The notes under the pieces: model-generated
What the model was told of the DNA's origin: nothing
What the model saw: only the letters and a program-made list of their open reading frames with translations
Database searches by the model: none
NCBI RefSeq assembly: GCF_000385135.1
Contig: NZ_ARQM01000001.1
Span: forward strand, 106,960 to 170,959
Source of the DNA: Promicromonospora sukumoe 327MFSha3.1
GTDB lineage: Bacteria > Actinomycetota > Actinomycetes > Actinomycetales > Cellulomonadaceae
DNA length: 64,000 bases
Reading direction: 5' to 3'
In this document: piece by piece, positions 23,837-33,071 of the stretch
How the letters are laid out: every line of letters starts with the position of its first letter
Position numbering within the stretch: the first letter of the stretch is position 1
Position numbers and translations under genes: made by a program

Positions 23837-26250
23837 GAGAGGTCCCCGAACAGGTCCGCGACCTCGGCGCCGTCGGCGGGCAGCGTGTGCGTGCGCCCGC
23901 CGAAGGTGACGACGACGTCGCGCGCGCCACCCCCGACTGCGTCGTGCAGGCGGAGCGTGGCAGGGCGCCCGGCGCGCCAGGCGAGGTCCACCGCGACACC
24001 GCCGCGCGTGCGGATGCCGGTGATCCGGCCGTCGGGCCAGGCCGCGGGCAGGGCCGGCAGCAGGCGCAGCGGGTCCTCGGGCGTGCCCGCCCCGGCGCCG
24101 ACCAGCAGCTCCGCGATCGCGGCGGCCAGCCCGTAGTTGCCGTCGATCTGGAACGGCGGGTGCGTCGAGAACAGGTTGGGCAGCAGGCCGCCCCACTCGG
24201 AGCCGTCCACGGGCGAGTCGACGTCGGGGTCGTCGAGGTAGGGGCGGGATGCCTCACGCAGCAGGTCGCGCGCGACGTCGCCGTCGCCCAGCCGGGCCCG
24301 CAGGGCGATCTTCCACGACCACGACCAGCCCATGGCGCCCGGACCGCGCACGTCGAGCGTGCGGCGCGCGGCCGCGGCCAGCTCCGGGGTGCGCTCCACG
24401 TCGATCGCGGTGAGCGGGTAGAGCCCGACCAGGTGCGACAGGTGCCGGTGGTGCGGGTCGGTCGAGGTGCCGTCCTCGCCCCACTCGGCCACGGTGCCGT
24501 CGTCGGCCACACGCAGCGGGGCCAGGCGGGGGAGGGCGGCGCGGATCTCGGCCAGCAGCGGCTCGTCGACGGCGCCCGCGGCCTCCGCCGCGGCGAGCGT
24601 GCGCTCGAACGTGGTCCGGATCAGGGTCAGGTCCATCGCGGACGACGTCGACACCGAACCCGTCGACCCGTCCGCGCGCCGGAACGAGTTCTCGGGCGAG
24701 GTCGACGGCGACGTGCCGAGCACGCCGTCGGCGTCGGCCACCAGCCAGTCGAGCGCGAAGGCGCTCGCGCCGAGCAGCAGCGGCAGCACCCGCCCGGCCA
24801 GCTCGTCGCGGTCGCGCCCGTACTCCCAGCGCTGCCAGGCGTGGTCGGCGAGCCAGAGGCCGCCCATCGGCCAGAACGCCCAGGACGTCGCCCCGTGGCC
24901 CGCGCCGACGGGCAGCGCCCAGCCCCACGGGTCGGTGTTGTGGTGCGCCACCCAGCCGCGCGCGCCGTACAGGGCGTGCGCCACGGCGGTGCCGGTCTCG
25001 GCCACGCGCTCCAGCAGGTCGAGCAGCGGGGCGTGCAGCTCGCCCAGGCCGGTGCGCTCGGCCAGCCAGTAGTTCATCTGGGTGTTGATGTTGATCGTGT
25101 AGTTCGACGACCACGGCGGGCGCATCGACTCGTTCCAGATGCCCTGCAGGTTGGCGGGCGGCGAACCGGGCCGCGACGACGAGACCAGCAGGTACCGGCC
25201 GTAGGCGTAGAGCACGGGGGCCAGGGCGCGGTCGTCGGCGTCCGCGAGGAGGGCGGCGACGTCGACCGGGGTGGCGTCAGCGCTGTCACCGAGCTCCAGG
25301 ACGGACCGGCCCAGGAGGGCTCCCGCGTCGGCCTCGTGCCGGGCGCGGAGGTCGCCGGCGTCGGACGCGACGACCTCGGCGGCGTGCGCGGCGGCACGCT
25401 CGGCGAGCTCGGCGCGCGTGGCGGACGGCTCGTGCCGCCACCAGCGGCGGGCGTTGGTCTCGGTCGTGACGGCCAGGAGCACGCGGCGGGCGTCGGTGAT
25501 CGCCATGTCATGGGCGTCCTCGTCGGCTGTCACGGCACCGTCAGTGCGCACGGCCACTGCCACGGCCGCCGCCGGGTCGAAGCCGGCCCCGTCCGTTCCC
25601 CAGACATGGGCCTCGGCGTCCGGCTCGTGCCCCGGCGCGCCGTCGACCGGCGCCTCGACGATCAGGCCCAGACCCGCGGTGCCGCCGTCCGGCAGCCGCA
25701 CGTCCGTGCCCGCGACCCGCAGGGGCGAGCGCAGGCGCAGCACGGCCGAGACCGGGGCGTCGGCCGTGAGCTCGACGACGAGGGCGCCGTCGGCCGCGCC
25801 GACCCAGCTGCTGCGGCGCACGCGCACGCCGTCGAGCAGGAAGGACTCGTCGACCACGGCGCGGGAGAGGTCGAGCACGCGCTCGTAGTCGGTCAGCGCC
25901 GCCGGGCCGAGGTCCAGGTCGAGGTGGCCGAGCGGCAGGAACTCCTGGCTCCACGGGCCCTCGAAGGTGCGCAGCAGGAGCTCGACCTCGTCGTCGTCCT
26001 GCCGGGCGACGGCGGCGCGCACCTCGGCGAGCCGCTCGGGTCCGGCGCCGCCGGCCAGGACCGCGTCGAGCGCGCGGCGCGGGCCGTCCGGGGTGCCCGA
26101 CCACAGCGTCGAGTCGTTGAGGCCGATGCGGCCGCGGGCGTCGCCGAAGACCATGCCGCCGATCGCGCCGTCGCCGATGGGCGTGGCCTCGGTCCAGCGG
26201 GCGGCGGGGCCGGTCCAGCGCAGGCGCACGGGGCGGGGTGCGGTGGTCAC
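23833..26250 (-). CDS. GH95 family glycoside hydrolase (alpha-L-fucosidase or alpha-L-galactosidase)
   Basis: An 805-aa protein typical of GH95: an N-terminal beta region (RPVRLRWTGPAARWTEATPIGDGAIGGMVFG), a catalytic (alpha/alpha)6 barrel with NINTQMNYW (paired Asn of the active site), TSPSTSPENSF (the acid Glu region) and IDGNYGLAAAIAELL (conserved Asp), and a C-terminal beta sandwich. It has no signal peptide, so it acts on imported sugars, removing terminal L-fucose or L-galactose. Start GTG 26250 overlaps the permease stop (GTGA). The open frame continues in antisense of the permease genes, which is an artefact. Specificity between fucose and galactose cannot be read from sequence. Confidence 0.9.
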   Translation of the reverse strand: MTTAPRPVRLRWTGPAARWTEATPIGDGAIGGMVFGDARGRIGLNDSTLWSGTPDGPRRALDAVLAGGAGPERLAEVRAAVARQDDDEVELLLRTFEGPWSQEFLPLGHLDLDLGPAALTDYERVLDLSRAVVDESFLLDGVRVRRSSWVGAADGALVVELTADAPVSAVLRLRSPLRVAGTDVRLPDGGTAGLGLIVEAPVDGAPGHEPDAEAHVWGTDGAGFDPAAAVAVAVRTDGAVTADEDAHDMAITDARRVLLAVTTETNARRWWRHEPSATRAELAERAAAHAAEVVASDAGDLRARHEADAGALLGRSVLELGDSADATPVDVAALLADADDRALAPVLYAYGRYLLVSSSRPGSPPANLQGIWNESMRPPWSSNYTININTQMNYWLAERTGLGELHAPLLDLLERVAETGTAVAHALYGARGWVAHHNTDPWGWALPVGAGHGATSWAFWPMGGLWLADHAWQRWEYGRDRDELAGRVLPLLLGASAFALDWLVADADGVLGTSPSTSPENSFRRADGSTGSVSTSSAMDLTLIRTTFERTLAAAEAAGAVDEPLLAEIRAALPRLAPLRVADDGTVAEWGEDGTSTDPHHRHLSHLVGLYPLTAIDVERTPELAAAARRTLDVRGPGAMGWSWSWKIALRARLGDGDVARDLLREASRPYLDDPDVDSPVDGSEWGGLLPNLFSTHPPFQIDGNYGLAAAIAELLVGAGAGTPEDPLRLLPALPAAWPDGRITGIRTRGGVAVDLAWRAGRPATLRLHDAVGGGARDVVVTFGGRTHTLPADGAEVADLFGDLS

Positions 26251-27155
26251 TTGAGCCCCGAGAAGCCGATGGAGTCGACGATCCGGCGGCCGAACGCGAG
26301 GAACAGCACCAGCATCGGCAGGGCCGCGACCAGCGTCGCCGCCATGAGGCCGGCCCAGTCGGGGGCGGCCTGCGGCGAGGACTGCTTGAACACGGCCAGG
26401 GCGAGCGTGAGCGGCCGGACGCTGTCGTCGCTGGTCACCAGGAGCGGCCAGAAGTAGTCGTTCCACGCGCCGATGAAGCCCAGGATCGACAGGGTGGTCA
26501 CGGGGCCGGACGTCATGGGCAGCGTGATCTGGAACAGCACGCGCAGGCGGCTGGCGCCGTCGATCAGCGCGGCCTCCTCGATCTCGCCGCTCAGGCCGAG
26601 CATGAACTGCCGCAGGAAGAAGATGTTGAACGCCGAGAACAGCGCCCCCGGCAGGATCAGCCCGCCGAACGTGTTGAGCAGGCCCAGGTCCTTGATCAGC
26701 ACGAAGTTCGGCAGCAGCGTCAGGATGCCCGGCACCATGAGCGCCGTGAGCAGCACGGAGAACACCAGGTCCCGGCCGGGCCACTGCAGGCGGGCGAACG
26801 CGTAGGCGGCGATCAGCGAGAAGAACACGACCAGGACGGTCGAGAGCGTCGCGAAGATCAGCGAGTTCATCGCGAAGTGCAGGATGTTGATGCTGGCGCC
26901 CGAGCCGCCCTCGGCCAGGGACTCGGCCGACGTGGCGATGCCGAGCACCCGGCGGAACGCGCCGAGCGTGAAGTCCACCGGCAGCAGCGACGACGGGTGC
27001 GTGATCAGCGAGTAGTTGTTCGAGAACGACGTCCGCAGGATCCAGTAGAACGGGAAGATCGTGACCAGCACGACCCCGCCGAGGTAGGTCCAGGCGACGG
27101 CGCGGCCCACGCTGAAACGGCGGCGGGGCCCGGAGACGGTAGCAGATGCGGACAT
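26247..27155 (-). CDS. Carbohydrate ABC transporter permease (MalG type)
   Basis: A 302-aa inner-membrane permease with about six helices and the EAA loop EEAALIDGASRLRVLFQITLPMT, which docks the ATPase. The first helix region VAWTYLGGVVLVTIFPFYWILRTSFSNN matches the MalG/UgpE group. It pairs with the permease at 27165, nine bases upstream, and with the binding protein at 21480. Confidence 0.93.
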   Translation of the reverse strand: MSASATVSGPRRRFSVGRAVAWTYLGGVVLVTIFPFYWILRTSFSNNYSLITHPSSLLPVDFTLGAFRRVLGIATSAESLAEGGSGASINILHFAMNSLIFATLSTVLVVFFSLIAAYAFARLQWPGRDLVFSVLLTALMVPGILTLLPNFVLIKDLGLLNTFGGLILPGALFSAFNIFFLRQFMLGLSGEIEEAALIDGASRLRVLFQITLPMTSGPVTTLSILGFIGAWNDYFWPLLVTSDDSVRPLTLALAVFKQSSPQAAPDWAGLMAATLVAALPMLVLFLAFGRRIVDSIGFSGLK

Positions 27156-27164
27156 GCGTGTTCC

Positions 27165-28124
27165 TCAGTTCGTGTCGGACTCGTCGGCGCGCAGCAGGCG
27201 CATCTGCAGGAAGGTGATGGTGATGAGCATCGCGAACAGCGCGAGCGACATGGTCGCGGCGTAGCCGAACTCGAACTGGCCGAACGCCTTGTCGTAGATG
27301 TAGAGCTGCAGCACGTTCGACGCGCGGGCCGGGCCGCCCTGCGTGGTCACGGCCACGAGGTCGAACACCTGGAACGAGCCGATCACCGTCAGCACCAGCA
27401 CCATCGCCAGCACGGGACGCAGCAGCGGGAGCGTGAGGCGGCGGAACATCTGCATCTCGTTGGCGCCGTCGATCCGGCCGGCCTCGTAGACGGTCGGCGG
27501 GATGGTCTGCAGGCCCGCGAACACGATGATCGCGTTGTATCCCATGCCCTTCCAGACGCTGATCAGCGCGATCGTGGGGATGGCCCACTTGCTGGAGCCC
27601 AGGAAGAAGACGGGGTCGAGGCCGAGCTGGCGGATCGCGATGTTCACGATGCCGAGCTGGGCGTCGAGCATCCAGGACCATGTGGTGGCCGCGACGACCC
27701 CCGAGATGAGGAACGGGAGGATGATGATTCCCCGGAGCGCGGTCGACGCCGTCAGCCGGTGCAGCACCACGGCCGTCGTGACCGAGAGGGCCATGCCGAT
27801 CACGACCGACAGGACCACGAAGTAGGCCGTGACGCCGAGCGAGTGCCAGAAGACCTCGTCGGCCACCAGGCGCTTCAGGTTGTCGAGGCCGGTCCACTGC
27901 GGCGGGGTGAGCACCCGGAAGTCGGTGAAGCTCAGGTAGATGCCGCGCAGGGTGGGGTAGGCGGCGAACGCGAGGAACCCGATGACGGCGGGTGCGATCA
28001 GGACCCAGGCGAGGCGCGCGTCGCCGCGGTGGGCGGGCGAGCCGGTGCGGCGCGCCGGCCCGGTCTTGTGGTCACGCCCGGTCGCGGTTCGTCCGCGTGC
28101 CGGGGTGGTGGTGGAGATCGCCAT
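27165..28124 (-). CDS. Carbohydrate ABC transporter permease (MalF/UgpA type)
   Basis: A permease of about 319 aa with six helices; the EAA loop reads YEAGRIDGANEMQMFRRLTLPLLRP. First gene of the operon permease, permease, GH95, esterase, binding protein and possibly ROK. Start: an ATG at 28124 has GAGGG nine bases upstream, whereas the longer ATG at 28133 has its purine run too close, so the shorter form is preferred. A good promoter lies at 28181-28210. Confidence 0.92.
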   Translation of the reverse strand: MAISTTTPARGRTATGRDHKTGPARRTGSPAHRGDARLAWVLIAPAVIGFLAFAAYPTLRGIYLSFTDFRVLTPPQWTGLDNLKRLVADEVFWHSLGVTAYFVVLSVVIGMALSVTTAVVLHRLTASTALRGIIILPFLISGVVAATTWSWMLDAQLGIVNIAIRQLGLDPVFFLGSSKWAIPTIALISVWKGMGYNAIIVFAGLQTIPPTVYEAGRIDGANEMQMFRRLTLPLLRPVLAMVLVLTVIGSFQVFDLVAVTTQGGPARASNVLQLYIYDKAFGQFEFGYAATMSLALFAMLITITFLQMRLLRADESDTN

Positions 28125-28180
28125 CGGCCTCATCCCTCGTCGTCGAGCTGCAGGAGGTGGGCACCTCGCTTGCCGCCGAA

Positions 28181-28210
28181 AGCGTAGGGCGACTAAGTTT
28201 CCGCTGTCAA
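28181..28210 (-). promoter_or_regulatory. Promoter of the sugar ABC transporter operon
   Basis: On the minus strand, TTGACA (28210-28205), an 18-bp spacer, and TACGCT (28186-28181). The -35 is followed by GCGGAAA; the same TTGACA-N-CGGAAA string occurs at 33072 before the beta-mannosidase gene. The region is shared with the divergent GH36 gene, and a ROK operator may overlap it. Confidence 0.6.
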
Positions 28211-28234
28211 GAAAGTCGATTCGGGGTGGTGAAG

Positions 28235-30436
28235 ATGTCTGCTGGTGATGGATACGCGGTGCTGCGCGCGGCCGGAGTGTCGCTCGTGCTCGATCTCGTG
28301 GGCGTGATGCCCCAGGTGCTGCACTGGGGCGCGGACCTCGGTGACCTCGGCCCCGAGGGTGTGGACGCGCTGCGCGAGTCCGGGGCCACCGCGCGGGTCG
28401 CCAACTCGCCGGAGACGCCCCGTGCGGTCACGCTCCTGCCGGTCGAGCGGGACGCCTGGGCGGGTCTGCCGGGCATCGAGGGCCACCGCGCCGGGACGGC
28501 GACGACGCCGCGTCCCGAGCTCGTGGCGGCGGACGTCGAGGTCCCGGCCGACGGCGCCGGGGGCACGGTGCGCCTGGACGTGCGCGAGCCGGTCGCGGAC
28601 CTCGCGCTCACGGCCGAGGTGGAGCTGGAGGCGACGGGCGTCCTGCGGGTGCGGTGGACCGTGACGCCGGGGGCCGAGGGCGGCGCGAGCGGCGCGGGGC
28701 GCGAGGTCTACGACCTGTCGCACGTCGCGGCGCTCCTGCCCCTCCCGGCCCGCGCGACCGAGGTGCTCGACTTCAGCGGGCGCTGGAGCCGGGAGCGGCA
28801 GCCGCAGCGCCTCCCGCTGGTGGACGGCGACCACGTGCGCGAGGTGCGCCGGGGCAAGCCGGGGGCGGACTCGCCGTACCTGGTCGCGGCGGGCACGCCC
28901 GGGTTCGGCCACCGGTCGGGCGAGGTGTGGGCGGCCCACGTGGCGTGGAGCGGCGACCAGCGCTGGATCGTGCAGCGCCTGTCCGAGGGCGCGGGCGCGC
29001 ACGCGGCCGTGCTCGGCGGCGGCGAGCTGCTGCGCGCCGGCGAGGTGCGGCTGGCCGCGGGGGAGAGCTACACGACCCCCGACGTGCTGTTCGCGTGGTC
29101 GGACGCGGGGCTGGACGGCGTCGCCGACCGGTTCCACCGCCGCACCCGCGCGCGCCGTCCGCGGCGGCGCCCGCAGCCGCTCGTGCTCAACACGTGGGAG
29201 GCCGTCTACTTCGACCACGACCTGGGCCGCCTGACCGAGCTCGTGGACCGCGCCGCCCGGGTGGGCGTGGAGCGCATCGTGCTCGACGACGGCTGGTTCC
29301 GGGGGCGCCGCGACGACACGGCGGGCCTCGGCGACTGGCAGGTCGAGACCGCCGTCTGGCCCGACGGGCTGGACCCCTTCGTCTCGCGGGTGCGCGCGGC
29401 GGGCCTGGAGTTCGGGCTGTGGTTCGAGCCCGAGATGGTCAGCCTGAACTCCGACCTGGCGCGCGAGCACCCCGAGTGGCTGCTGGCGCCGTCGGCCGGG
29501 GTGGGGACGAGCTTCCGCAACCAGTACGTGCTCGACGTCGCCCACCCCGACGCGTACGCGTACCTGCTGGACGCGATCTCGGCGCTCGTGGAGCGCTACG
29601 GCATCGACTACATCAAGTGGGACCACAACCGGGACCTGCTCGAGGCCGTGATCCGTGGCGGCGCCGCCGGGGACCGGCCGGGGGTGCGGCGGCAGACGCT
29701 GGCGCTGTACGCCCTGCTCGACGAGCTGCACGAGCGGCACCCGGCGCTGGAGATCGAGAGCTGCTCGGCCGGCGGCGGGCGTGTGGACCTCGGCATCCTG
29801 GACCACACCGAACGGGTGTGGACCTCGGACTGCAACGACCCCGTGGAGCGTCAGCAGATCCAGCGCTGGAGCGAGGTGCTGCTGCCGCCGGAGCTGCTGG
29901 GCTCGCACGTCGGCGCGGCGCGGGCGCACACCACGAACCGGGTCACCGACCTGTCGTTCCGGCTGGTGACGGCGGCGTTCGCCGCGCCGGGGATCGAGTG
30001 GGACATCACGGGCTGCACCGAGGACGAGATGGTGCGGCTCACCCAGTGGGCCGCGTTCGTGAAGTCCCGGCGGGACCTGCTGCACGGGGGCGTGCGCGTG
30101 CACGCCGACCTCGCCGACGAGCAGACGCTGCTGCACGGCACCGTGTCCGAGGACCGTACCCGCGCGCTGTTCGCGTGGGTGCGGCTGGCCAGCTCGGCCG
30201 GGCCGCAGGTGGCCCGGGTGCCCTTCCCGGGCCTCGACCGGGACCGGGACTACGTGGTGCGCGTGCCGGACGCGTTCGGCCCCACCGCCGTGCACGGCCG
30301 GGAGCCCGCGTGGCTCGAGCACGCCCGGCGCGCCGGGGGCTTCCGGGCGCCGGGCGCCGTCCTGGCGTCGGCCGGGGTGACGCTGCCGGTGCTGCAGCCG
30401 GCGTCGGGCCTGGTGCTGGAGCTGACGGCAGAGTGA
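28235..30436 (+). CDS. GH36 alpha-galactosidase
   Basis: A 733-aa cytoplasmic alpha-galactosidase. The N-terminal beta supersandwich (to about 330) is followed by the TIM barrel: RIVLDDGWFRGRRDD, LEFGLWFEPEMVS, YIKWDHNRDL with the nucleophile Asp (about 463), IESCSAGGGRVDLGIL and VWTSDCNDP with the acid/base Asp (about 532). It hydrolyses terminal alpha-1,6-galactose from melibiose, raffinose or galactomannan fragments. Divergent from the ABC operon across a 110-bp control region, so both are probably regulated together. Start ATG 28235 follows a GGGGTGG-type site. Confidence 0.94.
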   Translation: MSAGDGYAVLRAAGVSLVLDLVGVMPQVLHWGADLGDLGPEGVDALRESGATARVANSPETPRAVTLLPVERDAWAGLPGIEGHRAGTATTPRPELVAADVEVPADGAGGTVRLDVREPVADLALTAEVELEATGVLRVRWTVTPGAEGGASGAGREVYDLSHVAALLPLPARATEVLDFSGRWSRERQPQRLPLVDGDHVREVRRGKPGADSPYLVAAGTPGFGHRSGEVWAAHVAWSGDQRWIVQRLSEGAGAHAAVLGGGELLRAGEVRLAAGESYTTPDVLFAWSDAGLDGVADRFHRRTRARRPRRRPQPLVLNTWEAVYFDHDLGRLTELVDRAARVGVERIVLDDGWFRGRRDDTAGLGDWQVETAVWPDGLDPFVSRVRAAGLEFGLWFEPEMVSLNSDLAREHPEWLLAPSAGVGTSFRNQYVLDVAHPDAYAYLLDAISALVERYGIDYIKWDHNRDLLEAVIRGGAAGDRPGVRRQTLALYALLDELHERHPALEIESCSAGGGRVDLGILDHTERVWTSDCNDPVERQQIQRWSEVLLPPELLGSHVGAARAHTTNRVTDLSFRLVTAAFAAPGIEWDITGCTEDEMVRLTQWAAFVKSRRDLLHGGVRVHADLADEQTLLHGTVSEDRTRALFAWVRLASSAGPQVARVPFPGLDRDRDYVVRVPDAFGPTAVHGREPAWLEHARRAGGFRAPGAVLASAGVTLPVLQPASGLVLELTAE

Positions 30437-30439
30437 ACG

Positions 30440-30481
30440 TGTCAGACGCTCAGATCCCTCCAGGGATCTGAGCGTCTGACA
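30440..30481. terminator. Bidirectional hairpin between GH36 and GH27 genes
   Basis: A 42-nt palindrome whose 20-bp arms are perfect (TGTCAGACGCTCAGATCCC plus one base, then its complement), with at most two to four unpaired bases at the top. It lies between two convergent stops 49 bp apart. There is no U-run on either side, as is common for actinobacterial terminators. It shares 16 of 19 arm bases with the hairpin at 35671. Confidence 0.85.
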
Positions 30482-30485
30482 GGTG

Positions 30486-32915
30486 CTAGCGCGTGAAGCG
30501 GAAGCCGTCGCTCCGGACCGGGGCGTCGGACCCGTTCACCACCACGACGCGGTGGCTGCCGCGCTTGAGGCCGGAGACCGAGAACAGCTCCTGCTGGGTG
30601 CGGCGCGCGGCCGTGCTCGTGTCGACCGTCTTCTTGAGCACGCCGTCGACGTAGACGTGCACGGGGCCCTGGTCGGGCGCCGTCGGCGCGATCCACGTGA
30701 CGCCGGTGCCGGTGAACGTGAGATCGGTCCACGCCTCGCCGCGCGCGGCGTGCACGTCGTCGCCGCCGTCACCCCGGAACGCGAAGGTCAGCGCCGTGTC
30801 GCCCGCGGGCAGCGCCGTCAGGAGCTCCGCCGACAGCGCGACCGACTGCCCGTCGGCGGTCCAGTCGGTGCCCTTGCGCAGCACGGTGTCGCCGTGCCGG
30901 ACCGCCGTGAGCTCGCCCGGGTCGCGGCCGAGCTCGACGGTCGTCGCCTCGGCCTGCTCGTCGGGCACCACGATCGCGTTCGGCGTCACCAGGTTCTCCT
31001 GCTCGACGTCGACCCGGTCGAGCAGCATGAACCGGCCGTTCTTCTTCTCCACGCGCAGCGTGTGCTCGCCGTTCTCGAGGTCCGTCGTGGACCACACGAC
31101 CGCCTGGCTCTCGCGCGGCGTCCCGGCCGGCAGCGACGCGTCGACCGTGTCGACGAGCTCGCCGTCCAGGTAGACCGCGACCTCGCCCTGCGACTCGTCG
31201 CGCTCGGTCACGTAGGACACGCCCGTGCCCCGGAAGGTCAGCTCGAAGGCGTCGCCGTCCTTCTCCGTCCAGTGCACGTCGTCCTCGTGGTCGCCCAGGC
31301 CGCGGCCCGTGCTGTGGCTCCAGCTCCCGGAGTACGAGATCTCGGACGCGTCGTCGTTCAGCTTCGCGACCCGCTTGCCGGTGTCGCCCGGGGCGGGCGG
31401 CTCCTCGCCGTCGGGCACCACGGTCACGGCCAGGTCCTGCGACGTCGCCGCGACCTCCTCGTTGCCGTTGCGCGCCCAGTCGCCGCCGTAGCCGACCTGG
31501 ATGGCGTCGTCGTTCACCGTCGAGGTGGCCGCGCCGGCGGGCGTCACGCGCAGCAGGCGCACGCCGTGCGGCGGCACGTCGGTGGCCGTGAACCCGTCCG
31601 TGAAGGAGCCGAGGTTCTTCTTCGCCCACACGTCGCGCACCTTGTGCCGGCCGTCACCGAGCCCGAGGTCCGCCCAGCGCGCCGTGACGTCGGCGTCGGT
31701 CGAGCCGAGGTTGAACAGGCCGACCACGTAGCTGCCGTCGTCCTGCAGCGAGTACCAGACCTGCCGCTTGCCCGCGGTCGAGACCGGCCGGGCCGGGATC
31801 GCGGCCTGGTTGATCGCGATGACCTCCTCGTTGGTCAGCAGGCCGAGCCCGAAGGTGTCGAGCTGGGTGAGGTCGTTGCCGGTGTACATCGGGGCCGCGG
31901 AGATGGCCCAGAGGCTGGTCGCCGTGCGGCGCTCGTCCTGCGTCAGGCCGTCCATGCGGCCGTTGCCCACGTTGAGCGAGTCGAGGTCGCCGAACCCGCC
32001 CGGGCCGGTGTACCGCCACCACTGCTCGGCCTTGGGGAAGAGGCGCGCGATGTTGGGCCAGGTCGTCAGGGCCTCGTTCTCGCAGTAGCACTCGACGTCC
32101 CAGTCGAGGCGCCAGCCGTCGGCCTTCTCGCGCCAGTAGTCGGCGTAGCGCGGGTCGAGCGCCCAGGACAGCTCGAACCAGATGTCGCGGCTGTGCAGCG
32201 CGTCCGACCAGGCCGCCACGTCGCGGCGGGCGTCGAGCGACAGGTCGCCGATGCCCGAGCCCGGGGTCACGCTGTCGAACTTGACGAAGTCCACGCCCCA
32301 GTCGCCCAGCAGGGCGCCGATGGAGTCGATGTACTTGGTGGTGCAGGGGTTGTCGAAGTCGAGCGCCCAGCCGATGCCCCAGTAGTCGGCCTTGGTGAGC
32401 GGCTGCTTGACGATGTCGCCCGTGGTGCAGCCCGGCGCGTTCCACACCGGCAGGTCGGCCTCGTAGACCTCCGGGCCGATGCCCGGGATGAAGTACAGCC
32501 CGAACTTCTGCCCGTTGTCGTGCACGTGGTCGATCACGGCCTGCAAACCGTCCGGGTACAGCGAGGTGCTGGGCTTGGGCCGGCCGAACTCGTCGAAGCC
32601 GTCGTTCCAGCCCGCGTCCACGTTGATGCGGTCGTAGCCGAAGCGCTGCAGCTTGGTGTGCATGGCGTCGGACTGGGCGATGAGCTGGTCGGCGTCGATC
32701 CAGCGGCCGTCGCCGCTGTAGACCTGCATGCTGAAGCTGCTCCAGCCCATGTACGGCGCCGTGGCGAGGTCGCCGGGCTCGACGCGGGGCACGGGAGGCG
32801 GGGGAGTGGGCGCCGGGTCCGCGGCGCTCGCGGGGCCGGCGGTGCCGGCGACCAGGAGGCCGACGGCGGCGAGTCCGCACAGCGCCTGCCGGAGCAGGCG
32901 TCGGGGGCTTGTCAT
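30486..32915 (-). CDS. Secreted GH27 alpha-galactosidase with C-terminal beta-sandwich and CBM_X2-like domains
   Basis: An 809-aa exported enzyme. Signal peptide 1-31; proline-rich linker; GH27 TIM barrel (about 50-380) with APYMGWSSFSMQVY, YDRINVDAGWND and the nucleophile Asp at about 214 in VDFVKFDSV, and an acid/base candidate in RLDWDVECYC; a C-terminal barrel-associated beta domain (about 385-470); then several small sandwich domains. One is complete (LNDDASEISYSGSW to YLDGELVD, about 520-610), preceded by a short degenerate copy (VNDDAIQVGYGGDW). A CBM_X2-like segment is about 650-730, with a last sandwich half after it. Substrate is probably galactosylated polysaccharide outside the cell; alternative GH27 activities are possible. 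Confidence 0.9.
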   Translation of the reverse strand: MTSPRRLLRQALCGLAAVGLLVAGTAGPASAADPAPTPPPPVPRVEPGDLATAPYMGWSSFSMQVYSGDGRWIDADQLIAQSDAMHTKLQRFGYDRINVDAGWNDGFDEFGRPKPSTSLYPDGLQAVIDHVHDNGQKFGLYFIPGIGPEVYEADLPVWNAPGCTTGDIVKQPLTKADYWGIGWALDFDNPCTTKYIDSIGALLGDWGVDFVKFDSVTPGSGIGDLSLDARRDVAAWSDALHSRDIWFELSWALDPRYADYWREKADGWRLDWDVECYCENEALTTWPNIARLFPKAEQWWRYTGPGGFGDLDSLNVGNGRMDGLTQDERRTATSLWAISAAPMYTGNDLTQLDTFGLGLLTNEEVIAINQAAIPARPVSTAGKRQVWYSLQDDGSYVVGLFNLGSTDADVTARWADLGLGDGRHKVRDVWAKKNLGSFTDGFTATDVPPHGVRLLRVTPAGAATSTVNDDAIQVGYGGDWARNGNEEVAATSQDLAVTVVPDGEEPPAPGDTGKRVAKLNDDASEISYSGSWSHSTGRGLGDHEDDVHWTEKDGDAFELTFRGTGVSYVTERDESQGEVAVYLDGELVDTVDASLPAGTPRESQAVVWSTTDLENGEHTLRVEKKNGRFMLLDRVDVEQENLVTPNAIVVPDEQAEATTVELGRDPGELTAVRHGDTVLRKGTDWTADGQSVALSAELLTALPAGDTALTFAFRGDGGDDVHAARGEAWTDLTFTGTGVTWIAPTAPDQGPVHVYVDGVLKKTVDTSTAARRTQQELFSVSGLKRGSHRVVVVNGSDAPVRSDGFRFTR

Positions 32916-33011
32916 GGAAGGTGCTCTCCATCCTTTACGAGGATGCGCAGTGGCGACGTGCGGAACGGCACTGTTCCAGCGCGCGACGGGGCCCGGCGGG
33001 CCCCGTCATTT

Positions 33012-33025
33012 CTTGACGCGATCAA
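33012..33025. promoter_or_regulatory. Candidate operator between GH27 and GH2 genes
   Basis: CTTGACGCGATCAA has TTGA/TCAA symmetric ends around a CG-rich centre, in the divergent 224-bp region. It is unmistakably richer in A and T than the surroundings. A LacI- or ROK-type regulator is possible; no regulator gene adjoins it. Confidence 0.3.
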
Positions 33026-33071
33026 ATAACCACAGCCCAGCCCCCGTGCGCAAGGGTCCGGACGTAGTTGC

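Noticed and set aside
23833..27897. A 1354-codon minus-strand frame joining permease-region sequence to GH95
   Set aside because: Codons beyond 26250 overlap both permease genes out of frame and give low-complexity protein; GH95 starts at GTG 26250 with a 4-base overlap.
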